From Rotaria sordida (taxonomy: Eukaryota; Rotifera; Eurotatoria; Philodinida; Philodinidae), in assembly GCA_905250125.1 (NCBI GenBank), contig CAJNOL010000870.1, forward strand, positions 647-64,646: a stretch of DNA of 64,000 bases. The letters are read 5' to 3'. The translations under genes and the position numbers were made by a program. The notes under the pieces were generated by a model. It searched no databases. It worked only from the letters and a program-made list of their open reading frames with translations, and had not been told where the DNA came from. Positions 37,902 through 48,003 of this stretch are shown piece after piece (position 1 is the stretch's first letter; each line of letters begins with the position of its first letter).

Positions 37902-40900
37902 TCAATTAAAATGAAAACGAAAACTAAAACCTTGTCCATTTCCACTACCAAATGGACTAAAACCATGAAATGGATTATGGTGTTGAGCTTGTTCTTCAGC
38001 ATCAAGAGGATCTTCACCAGCATCAAATCTAGCACGTTTTTCTAAATAAAATAATAATATATTTATTTCTATGAAGTTTTATTAATTTAAAATATAAACC
38101 TTGATCAGTTAAAACTTCTTTTGCTGCAGCTATATCAATAAACATTTTTTCAGCTTTTTTCTTATCATCACCTTCATATTTATCTGGATGCCATTTAACA
38201 GCAAGTTTTCTATATGCACGTAAAATTTCAGCTTTATTAGCTGTTCGTCTTACACCTAATATTTTATAATAATCACGTTTTTTTAATTGTTTTATTAATT
38301 TTTCAACACGTTTTATTCCATCATGTACACGATTTGAATCTTCTGTTTCATGTGCATGTTGAAAATCAGCTAATGCAGCTTCATAATTTTCATTTAATAT
38401 ATATGCTTCAGCACGACTAATTAAAACTTCAGCATCTGATGTATGATATGTATCTAATACTTCTGTACATTGTTGAATTGTTTCTATTGCTGAATATTTT
38501 CCACGTGACATACATGTACATAATGATGATTGTGCACGATAAACAAATATAGATGATGATGAATCTAAAGAAAGTTTAAGAATTTGACGAGCTTTTTCAA
38601 TACATTCATTCCAATTTGATTGACTTATTGCATCACGTATAATTTCTAATTGTTTAGCTAATTTTTTTACTTTTATATAATGTATATGACATTCTTTATG
38701 ATCAGGATCTAATTTAAGACATTCACGAATATTTCTAAACAAAAAAAAACAAAACAAATAAATTAAAGAAAATAAAATATAAATATAAAAATTATTTACA
38801 TTAAACTATCATCAGCATCACCCATTAAATAAAGTAATTGACTTATTTTAAGAAATGCTTGAGTATTATCAGGTATTAATTTAGATGTAGCTTTAAGATC
38901 ATTAACTGCTTTTAATGTATCACCTAATGTTAAATAACTATTAGCACGTAATTCACGTAATTTTATTGCCCATGGACAATGCTACAAAAGAATAATTTTC
39001 ATTAAATTATATTCATAATACAACTTCTATTTTTGATTTTATAAAAATAAGTTAAAATAAGGAGAATACATAGTATATGAGAAATTCACTAGAATGTATG
39101 ATTGTGATTTATCCTATATGAAGACTAAAGGTTAGCGCTCTTTTGAAAGGGAATACCGAAAACTCAAAGTACAGAATTTCAGTTTGAATTCTTTTCCATA
39201 TGTAGATCTCATAATCCTTATAACGACTTAAATTTCACAATTAAAATGAATGCTTCTTTCATCTTCAAGAAACACACTCTCATGATAATGCATGCCACGA
39301 AAATCGACTTTTTCTGAAAACTTAATTTCTCGAGAGCGAAGCATTCGTTTTAATTGTAATATTTTAGGTTGATATAAGAGTTATGAGATCTACATATGGA
39401 AAAAAAATTTCCGATCGAAATTCTGTACTTTGATTTTTTGGTAAATTTCTTGTTATAAATAAAATAAGACCTATGATTAGAGTTCATCGGGTCTAAGAAT
39501 TTTTGAACTCGGATCCGATGAACTCTATCTGTCGGTCTTGCTTAAGGAAAAAATATCAGCGCAAAAGTTTTGAATCATTTGGGACAGTTTCCTCATAAGA
39601 CAAAAATTGAAAGAAATCAATAATAGAGATTTCAAAATAATGTTATTCTATTCCCAGAATGTTTCTAATTAAGACCAATAGAAATATTTGATAGAAACAA
39701 ATAAATTAATTAATCTAAAATTCTTAGTTTTGTGCTATACTCTAATATATATCTATATATATATGATGATTGATATCGTCAGTTTTCGCCATTATCAAAA
39801 ATTAATTTTCATTTGAATGACTTTTATCTAAATACAATAATTCCCATATTATCATACATAATATTTATCTCATTATCAATTATTATTGTTACTATTCAAT
39901 TATATCTCCTGTAATCGATCGAGAATGATGATCTGAATCTTCTTCATCTTATAAAAACAGTCAAATAAAATAAGATGATTAATTTAAATCTAACAATTTC
40001 AATTAGTTATGATTAAAAACACAAAAGCTGTTAGCGCAATCCTTGCGGGATTAAAATGCGAAACATGACATAGCTACTGTTGCACTCATCATAGGGAAAT
40101 TAATCTATTCTATCCTATATTAGAACATATTTCTTCAACATCTTTTTACTTAACCTTCCAGAAATACAGTAAATAGTTCATATATTATAACGAGAGATTA
40201 TTAATATACGGTCTTTGAATGTATAGCAACAACGTCTGTTACAATCTATGACGCGGTGGGTAGGACAGAGCTCATTGGGTTCAAAATTTTTGGCGTCGAA
40301 CCCTATTGAGTTCGACGCCGGAATCAATCTGATGGGCTCGAGTTGCCAAGGTGTCTATAGGGAGCTGTAAGATCATGTTTAACAAAACTAACCTCAATAA
40401 CATCTGAAAGAAGTTCAATCGTTTTTGTAAAATCATTATTTTTATATAAATTTTCTGCTTGTTGAACTTTTTCATTCATTTGTACAGTTAAATCAAGTTG
40501 ATGATGTGCTTCACTATTCGATGAATCCAATTTTAACTTAAAACAAAAAGAAAAATCAGATTCATAGATCAAAAATATTTCATTAAAATTTACATACCAC
40601 ATTTTGAAAATCTATTTTAGCTTCATCAAAATCACCTTGTTTTAATAGGACATTTCCTCGTTGCATACGAGCCTAAAAAAAATTTAAGAAAATAGAATAA
40701 ATCTATTATAGATAGAAAAAAAAACTTACAGCAATAAAATCTGGTTTAAGTTCAATAACTTTACTCAAATCTGGTAATGCTGATTTAGATTTTCCCATAG
40801 CTAAATAAACTGTTGCTCGACGAAAATAAGCAAGATAATTTCGTGGATCCACATCTTAACAAAAACAAAATATTCAAAAAACAATAAAAGATCTATTAAA

Positions 40901-41070
40901 TATAATTTCTTACCAATAGCTGAATGAAAATGTGATAAAGCATCTGATAATTGTCCAGTAGCTAATAATTTTTTTCCTTTTTCTAAATGATCATTAACAA
41001 TATCATTCGTTTTCATTTCATTTTCATTTCCTTTAACACCTATTAATAATATAAACTTAAAAATTTTCAT
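37902..41070 (-). CDS. DNAJC3: DnaJ homolog subfamily C member 3 (P58IPK), ER co-chaperone
   Basis: ER-lumenal co-chaperone that binds misfolded proteins through TPRs and passes them to BiP through its J domain. Exons in order: 41070-40914, 40854-40730, 40672-40598, 40536-40393, 38981-38800, 38734-38100, 38041-37902; about 485 residues versus ~504 in vertebrates. The first TPR region reads LEKGKKLLATGQLSDALSHF, then YFRRATVYLAMGKSKSALPD and ARMQRGNVLLKQGDFDEAK, as in DNAJC3. The C-terminal J domain starts KKRDYYKILGV and has the HPD motif in WHPDKYEG. The end, GEDPLDAEEQAQHHNPF then FRFHFN, is diagnostic. The N-terminus is uncertain: the given Met yields a short hydrophobic leader (MKIFKFILLIG), but AATAG/GTG there could be an acceptor for an upstream signal-peptide exon. 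The 1.4-kb intron 38982-40392 contains palindromic repeats. Confidence 0.93.
39150..39448. repeat. foldback element in a DNAJC3 intron
   Basis: The left arm (about 39150-39290) contains AGTACAGAATTTC, then CCATATGTAGATCTCATAA and CAATTAAAATGAATGCTTC. The right arm (about 39335-39448) is its inverted copy with about 80% identity. It is a palindromic non-coding element lying wholly within the intron. Confidence 0.65.
40054..40386. repeat. dispersed intronic repeat, member 3
   Basis: Starts AAAATGCGAAACATGACATA, contains ATAACGAGAGATTATTAATA and ends AGATCATGTTTAACAAAAC beside the exon 40536-40393 donor. It matches the copies in Cav2 introns. A hairpin unit (40268-40340) with GGCGTCGAAC/GTTCGACGCC arms is inserted near its end. 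Confidence 0.4.
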
Positions 41071-42289
41071 ATAAAAATATTTATTTTTAAATTCTCACAA
41101 AGTATTAAGAAATTTGATAGAATACTAAATATGAATAAATATAATCCAAAATTTGTACATCGAAACGTGAAGTGCTCACTGGAGTAGGTGAATATATTTA
41201 AAAGCATTTCGTCTAGTGTCGATTATGTGAAAAACAAAAGTCTATAATTCACACCATCGGAAAAAATAGATCTTCTTCATGTAGAGCACCGACCAACGTT
41301 GTACAAAATGAATGGTTCATATCAACCAATCATTGATATATTAGCGAAACCTATCAAGATAATTAAAAAAAAATTGTCAATATTTGAATATTTTGAAATC
41401 TAGTTATTGGTTTTTTGTTTTTCTTACATTTTTAAAGAAATCTTCTATAGAATAATGAAAAATAATATTATGACCTCTATCGAAAAGAGAGATAACAGAG
41501 TAGATATTCAATCGATCGTCTTCGTTAAGTTCATTTAATATTTTACGGACATTCGGTATGATGAAAATCAATAATAAATGGTGAATTGCTAAAATGCACC
41601 AATATTCATATTTAGTCTTCAAAGTTCTCTGACCGAATGAACGTGTTTGATCGAAAAAGTTAATTCAGATTTCATGGATTTGCCAGAAATGAATTAAATG
41701 TAATGCACCTTGATCCATTAATTAAAATGATGAATGTATTTTGATAAAGTTGCTCTAAATATTCATCGATAGATATAGAATATAAGTGAATAGAGGAGGC
41801 TGAAGTATAAGAATAAGCAATACTTAAAGAATCTGTAGTTGAAAGAAATAAGTTAGAATAGTAGTCAGTCATTAATTATTAGAATTCGACTACATTATAA
41901 TGGCCATTTCTCAGTTCTGATTGATGCACTTGCATTCAAACGTGTAGACAAGGTCTTAGTTTGTTTATTTTACAGATATTTGGATATGATAAAAATCAAT
42001 AATAAATGATGAATTGTTAAAATGTACCAATATTCATATTTGGTCTTCAAAGTTCTCCGACCGAATGAAAGATATAGAAAAAAAAAACAAAAAGAAACTT
42101 TTTAATTACTTTATTCGTTTTACATTAATGATTCTGTTTTTTTTCATGTATTGATTTAATCCTGTTCTCTTTCTTTCTTTGCCCTTTGTTTTTTTTCAAA
42201 AAACATTAATAACGACAATTGGTTGTGAAGTACAGTATAATAAGAATGATCACATTTATAATAACGATTTCAATGACAGTCTCTTATTA
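41071..42289. other. intergenic region with a ~95-bp direct repeat
   Basis: Between the divergent DNAJC3 and ZnT genes. Segments 41549-41645 and 41972-42067 are direct copies (about 85% alike), both reading GAAAATCAATAATAAAT or a close variant and ending CAAAGTTCTC(T/C)GACCGAATGA. Minus-strand frames across them read TLKTKYEYW and, further on, ILNELNEDDRLNI. This vaguely recalls a vWA-type protein, but I could not support a gene. A ZnT 5' UTR or upstream exon may also lie near the end. Confidence 0.45.
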
Positions 42290-43834
42290 ATGGCTAATCT
42301 TGTCGAAGAAAAGTCACCCTTAATCGGCATTGCCAATAGGGATTTCGTAAGTGATGAACTAGTTTTATCAAATAATATACCTCTTCAAACACGATCATCA
42401 AATTTACATTGTCATGTATCGGATGATAAATTTGATTATAATGCACGAAATCGTCTTATTATTGTCTTTGTTCTCTGTGTTATTTTTATGATCATTGAGC
42501 TTGTTGGTATGTTCGTTGATATAGAATTTAAACAGAAAAAAAAATTATATATATATATATTTATTTAGGTGGTATTATTTCGAATTCAACAGCAGTAGCA
42601 AGCGATGCAGCACATATGTCTATTGATGCAGTTAGTATTCTTATATCATTAGTATCAATATATTTAACTAGAAAACGACCAACACAAAAACTGTCATATG
42701 GTTATATTCGAGCAGGTTTTAATAAATATTTTGATTTTTTTCAATGATTAATGATGTTGAATTTTTTTCTTTTTTTTCAGAAGTTCTTGGAGCACTTTTA
42801 AGTGTTTTGACTATATGGATAGCTAGTGGTATTCTTGTTTATATGGCAATTCTTCGTTGTATTGATCAAACTTTTGAAATAAAGCCAACTGAAATGATTA
42901 TTGTTTCAGCATTTGGTGTTTTTTTCAATATAGTGTAAATACAAGAGATATATTCTTGCTATTTAAAAAACTTCAAAAAAAAAAATTTTTGTTTTCCGTT
43001 TCATTTAGAATGTTTGCTGTATTACATTTTGATATATGTTCTCATGGAATTTCTCATCATGGACATACTCATAATCATAATCATAATCATTTACATGACG
43101 ATCAATCATCAGTTATGAATATTGAATCTCAACATGAAAATTCTAAACAAATAAAATCATCAGAAAATATTAATGTTCGAGCAGCTATAATTCATATTGC
43201 TGGTGATTTTCTTCAAAGTATTGCTGTTCTAATAGCTGCTATAATTATTAAAGTTAAAGTATGTTGAAATAATTAAAGAATATTAAAATTTATAAGTTTT
43301 TTTTTTTCTATAATGAATTATTTTAGCCTGAATATAAATTAGCTGATCCAATATGTACTTTTATTTTCTCAATAGTAGTTGCTATAACAACATTTACTGT
43401 AATGCGTGATATTATTTTTGTTCTTATGGAAGGTTTATATATTTTAATTTTATTCTTTTAATTTTCATATTTTGCATATATATTTAGCTGTTCCATCAAA
43501 TGTTAATTATACAAAAATAACTGATGATCTTCATCGATTGTCAGGTGTTCGTAATGCACATAGTTTACATATTTGGTCATTATCAATGCAAAGAACAGCA
43601 TTATCAGTTCATTTAGCAATAGGTATGATATTTTGTATTTCATTAGTATTGATATATTTTATTAGAAAAATGTTTTTTTTAGATAATGAACATGATCATT
43701 TAACAGTTTTGAATGAAGCTCAAGAAATGCTTCGTCGTCAACATTCGATAACAAGAGTAACAATTCAAATTGAACCATATGATGAATATATAATGAATTC
43801 ATGTGAAAATTGTCGCCAACTAGACAGTAAATAA
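42290..43834 (+). CDS. zinc transporter, SLC30 (ZnT) / cation diffusion facilitator family
   Basis: Proton-coupled Zn2+ exporter that loads zinc into vesicles. Exons 42290-42506, 42569-42715, 42781-42934, 43009-43258, 43327-43432, 43488-43622 and 43683-43834 encode 386 residues, the usual size for the ZnT2/3/4/8 group. Both zinc-site HxxxD motifs are present: HMSID in TM2 and HIAGD in TM5. The cytosolic loop is histidine-rich (HGHTHNHNHNHLHDD). The segment KPEYKLADPICTFIFSIVV and the C-terminal NAHSLHIWSLS, then VTIQIEPYDE, match the family's cytoplasmic domain. Start choice: the Met of MANLVEEKSPLIG was taken; the frame is open further upstream to 42179 but that part is low-complexity. A truncated duplicate lies 1.5 kb downstream. 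The exact paralogue is not assigned. Confidence 0.92.
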
Positions 43835-45334
43835 TATACCATCGATAGTGGTTTTTTTTGTGAATTTAAATGCTATTGATAATAGGATTTGATGTATTCT
43901 CTGTTGTGGTTTTTTTAAATTATACAACAGAATAAAGACTACGAACATTTTTTATGGATTAATAAATTATGTAATGATTATATGTAAATAAATACTTAAA
44001 AATATATGTGAAGAATATCCAGCTCTCTTTCATGACCCAAAATTTTAGATTTTTTGTAATTATTGTGTATAGTCTGAACTTTTATCTATTCAAAAATTAT
44101 CTTAAAAAATTCGAAAATTGTACATTGTTTCGCGTTTTTCTCAAATCAACTTTTTCATCAAAAAAAAAAAGGTACAAAAACACCCTCGTTTCTCCCATCT
44201 AGTGCATCCGATTGAGCTGATACTTTTGCCATATTTCATGAATCCCCGAAAATGCGGGGGAGAGGGCAGAGATATCTTCAAAATAAAATTACTTGAGAGA
44301 GAGAAAAGAAAATAATTTGAATGAGAGTATTAGATGAAATGGCTTATAGGGACTTGTGATAATTACAAAAAAAATAGACTTATATATATATTTCTACTTG
44401 ATGAAAAATATATTAAGCACTAGTCGAACTGCGTTGTAGCTGAAGATTTTCATAGATGCAATAAAAAACTACTAAATTGACATGAAGGTATTTTGTCCTT
44501 ATCTTATATGATATTCAGATAAAAATTTATGAACAGAAGAAATATGTAATTAGAAAGCAATACATTTAAAATATTAAGTTATCTAGATTATTAATAAGAT
44601 GTAATAATCTTGAATATATATGACTATTCAAAAAAAATCACAACACTTTTCTATACGACCAATCAAATAATTTGATTGATAATTACGTTCGATAGATGAT
44701 TGTCATTGATTATTTTTTCACTAGGTTTCTTTTGTATTTAACTATTTATCATAGACATACTTTTGTTATTTTTTTTTGTCCTTGTCATTTTATTTTGAAT
44801 GATAAAAAGATAAGTAAAGGTAATGCGATGTAAATAAAAACTTATGTTAATATTAGAATTGGCAAATGTATATATATATGACTGGAATAATCTTTTTTAT
44901 GTTAGTAGATAGAAAAAAATATTCGAGATTTTCATATTAGATTCAAAGTCTTTTTTTTTTCGTAAATGTATTCCATGTAATTATTATGAAATTTCAATGA
45001 AGATTTTTATTATATCATAAGGATAAATTTTTTCAAGCAAGAAAATTTTTTTTTTCAAATGATAATAATAAGAATTTAAAATGTATAGTTCTTTCAGATG
45101 GATGTATTTGTTAATATAAATCCAATCTGTCATGTCAAATAAATATTGTTGAAATAATCATAGAAAAAAAAAGTAATATTTCTTTCGATCAATGTACATT
45201 ACTAATAACTTATATAACGTCGGAGGAAAAAAATTATGTGATAAACATTACCGATGACTATTCACTAGCAACAAAAGCTTTTTTTTTATCGCATGATAAA
45301 GTTTCCCTCTTACATCATATTTATCTCTTCTCGT
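43835..45334. other. intergenic region downstream of ZnT
   Basis: AT-rich, no supported gene or RNA. Candidate polyadenylation signals (AATAAA-like) occur within the first 150 bp. Confidence 0.55.
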
Positions 45335-45556
45335 CGTCATGTGGCTAATAATAAATTTGATTATTCTGTACGAAATTGTTTTGTCACTGTTCTTATTCTT
45401 TGTATTATTTTTATGATCATTGAGATTGTTTATGATGTTCGGTTATATCATATTTACTCAAAAGAAAAAAAACCAAGACGTTATATCTATTAAATGGTGT
45501 TCTTTCGAATTCAACAGCAGTAGTAATCGATGCACCGCATATGTGTATTGATTAAA
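45335..45556 (+). pseudogene. truncated ZnT duplicate
   Basis: The stretch reads HVANNKFDYSVRNCFVTVL and IIFMIIEIV, a diverged copy of the first ZnT exon (HVSDDKFDYNARNRLIIVF). After a short intron-like gap comes SNSTAVVIDAPHMCID, matching SNSTAVASDAAHMSID of exon 2. The duplicate has no credible start, its donor is degraded, and it ends abruptly in TM2 near the long-TIR element at 45628. The zinc-site HxxxD survives as HMCID. It is a tandem duplicate of the neighbouring gene, dead and truncated. Confidence 0.85.
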
Positions 45557-45627
45557 GATGTGCGAGATCAAGTCTTTTTAGTCTCGATCATAGTCCTGTT
45601 AAATTTAGTTCGGCTCCGACTTACGAC

Positions 45628-46421
45628 GGAGGTACCCGAAGTGATTCACCGCTTTAGAGCCCATTATTTGGGCACATCGAGGGAACATCTAAACTAGAAT
45701 AATCCTAAAAGGATTTGAGCTCATGGCCATTTTGAGCTGAGATATTGAATTTTCGTTGACGATATCGCTATTAACCTATGTGAACGAAACAATATAACAT
45801 AATTGAATTCTCTTATTCACAATCAGTTGTTATCGCCTCAATTTATATCTATGATCAAGTATGCATGGTTCGCATCAGGATACGTCTATTAGCATCCAGG
45901 AGATTTTCAATTTGTCAATGAAGTTTGCTTCAATGTTGATACTGATATTTGTCAACAGTCGAATTATCGCACATTATGCTTTATTCAATGTAGTCATTGT
46001 CGTCTGCTAATCTGCTTTGAACATTTTTTTGAAGCTTATCACTACCACAATTAAAAGTCTGTTGTCTTTGAGTATGATGCTATAATTCTTTAAAAAATAA
46101 TATCTATAAAACTTTATTTTGTTCGCTCTAAGGTTTTCAAGAGAACGCCTGTGGCTTACAGAAATGAGATAAAATTTCACAGTAATTTGCTGACGAAACA
46201 GTGAGTTTATTATGAAATTTCTAGATAACAGAACATTTTTGTGTTTGAAATTATCGGAATAAAGGATCAAAATCCTTCTTACCTGCTAAAACTTGAAAAT
46301 TCAATATCTCACCTCAAAAGGGCCATGGGTCCAAATCCTTTTAGGATTATTCTAGTCTAGATGTCCCCTCGATGTGCCCAAAGTATGGGCTCTAAAGCGG
46401 TAAATCACTTCGGGTACCTCC
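45628..46421. mobile_element. 794-bp element with 127-bp terminal inverted repeats
   Basis: Arms 45628-45754 and 46295-46421 are equal in length and match at about 117 of 127 positions. Both begin GGAGGTACCCGAAGTGATT and share AATAATCCTAAAAGGATTTG. The 540-bp interior encodes nothing recognisable. No clear target duplication is visible at either edge. It is a long-TIR non-autonomous DNA element; its CCTAAAAGGAT core also appears near 2009 and, altered, in the palindrome at 31180-31464. Confidence 0.8.
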
Positions 46422-46720
46422 CTCATCAGTCAAACATTCATACGTGGGTTGCATATCGGAAATGTTATCGAAAACTTGACGCTGCGTGGAATAGATTATC
46501 AATAAATCTTATTCTTCCAGCTGCTCAAATACGTTCGCCACCTTTTAGACAAGCACATGAGTGTGCGATATGTTTCGAATCTCAACGGGATTTCCTTTGC
46601 ATTCCTGGTGGTCATTGAGGTTCCTGCGAAGATTGTGCCGATAAGATTATTCAAGATAATTCTTCTTGCCCATTTTGTCGAGCATCAATCACTGGCAAAC
46701 AACATGTGCATGATGTTTGA
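46422..46720 (+). pseudogene. RING-finger protein fragment with in-frame stop
   Basis: The frame reads NIHTWVAYRKCYRKLDAAW, then AHECAICFESQRDFLCIPGGH, stop, GSCEDCADKIIQDNSSCPFC, RASITGKQHVHDV, stop. This is a C-terminal RING domain of the kind that ends many E3 ubiquitin ligases. One TGA interrupts it just after the zinc-binding His, and the usual PCGH is PGGH, losing one cysteine ligand. No start or upstream exons were found; its 5' side abuts the long-TIR element, which may have separated it from the rest. Confidence 0.7.
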
Positions 46721-47342
46721 CTTTTGAGTCGAGGGTGTGGTTGCCGATGTTAGTGTCTTTTTTTCTTCTGATACTGATAACTTCGCACATCAACACCTAT
46801 AATCACCCATACCCAGACCCAAATCCGGAATTTCAATATTTTTTATCTATGCTTATGTAAAAAATATAGTTAACAAAATAGATTTTTCTCTTTTTTTGAC
46901 ATTATATAATGCATCTGTTTGGTATATCAGAGAGTTCAAAAACATCTTATTTTTTTTTGGAATTTGTTTTGATCTTCAAAATGACCAAAGAAAATATATT
47001 TCGATAAATAAATTTTATTATGTATTATAAAAACATGTAAAACATATGAATGATAAGTCGAATTATTAAAGAAATGATCTATCGAAAGAAGATATTTAGG
47101 AAGGATAAGACAAGTGAATAGACGTCAATTTTCGAAATCTACTTAATGAACATACAAATAGTTTCTTATTTAATTCTTGTATGATATTAATTAACAACTT
47201 GACTAAAATAATGAATAACAGGTAATCCTGTTATCAAGGTTTTCAATAAAATAAATATTGAAAATAAAAATATACATATGTCAATGATAAATGTGTTATA
47301 AACATTTGGCAACGCTGAAATAAAAAGTTCTTCATGTATACA
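46721..47342. other. intergenic spacer
   Basis: AT-rich sequence between the RING fragment and the left end of the hAT-like transposon. Nothing recognisable. Confidence 0.5.
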
Positions 47343-47602
47343 CAGCGGCGTAGGGAAGGGAGTGGCTGAGGGGGCTTTAGCCCCCCCCCCCCTCAGCTTT
47401 TGGATAGATACCTCTAAAGTTAACGCTGAAAGTGAAAGTTATTAGTAAAAGTAGAACTGTACATTTTCTTTGTCGTTTCCTTCCAATGTGCGACGCTATC
47501 TATCCAGTTTGTCATCACAGATTCAAATGCATGGATAAATGAACAGACTATTGTACAGCTGATGCTTTACAGCTGTTTTAAGTGAGGAACAGCTGTTTCG
47601 GC

Positions 47603-47718
47603 ACATATGCAGTTTAACCATATCATCAATATATATACAAAGACACAATAGAAAAAAAATTTATTGGCTAATAAGTGTCTTTGTATATATATTGATGATG
47701 TGGTTAAACTGCATATGT
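47603..47718. repeat. 44-bp near-perfect inverted repeat (hairpin) before the transposase
   Basis: Arms 47603-47646 and 47675-47718 match at 43 of 44 positions with a 28-nt loop. Each arm includes CATATGCAGTTTAACCA or its partner and ATATATATACAAAGACAC. It ends about 20 bp before the transposase start codon. It could be a separate small foldback insertion or a structure of the transposon's 5' region. Confidence 0.8.
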
Positions 47719-47836
47719 ACCATTCATTTTGAATATGAGTGAGAAAAAGCAAACAAATCTTTTACGTGACCTCTTTGCACGCGTTGAGAAACGTCAACGA
47801 TTACAAGATACAAATAATAATGCTGAAGTCACCAAT

Positions 47837-48003
47837 CAGGACCGTAGGCAGGGGGGTGGCTGGGAGGGCTTTAGTCCCCTCCCCCTCCTAAGGAGAAAAA
47901 TCCCCTGGAGAGGGGTACGGGCATATTATTTTCGCCCAGCGGGAAAGGTTGTTTTGGTCATGTTCAACCCCTCCCCCTCAGAAAATTTTCGGCTACGGGC
48001 CTG
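47837..48003. mobile_element. 167-bp hAT MITE nested in the transposase gene
   Basis: Ends CAGGACCGTAGGCAGG and (complement) CAGGCCCGTAGCCG are flanked by a perfect 8-bp duplication TCACCAAT (47829-47836 and 48004-48011). Its subterminal sequence (GTGGCTGGGAGGGCTTTAG; CCCCTCAGAAAATT) matches the ends of the surrounding 3.9-kb hAT-like element, so it is a deletion derivative of the same family. It interrupts the N-terminal leader of the transposase after AEVTN. Confidence 0.9.
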
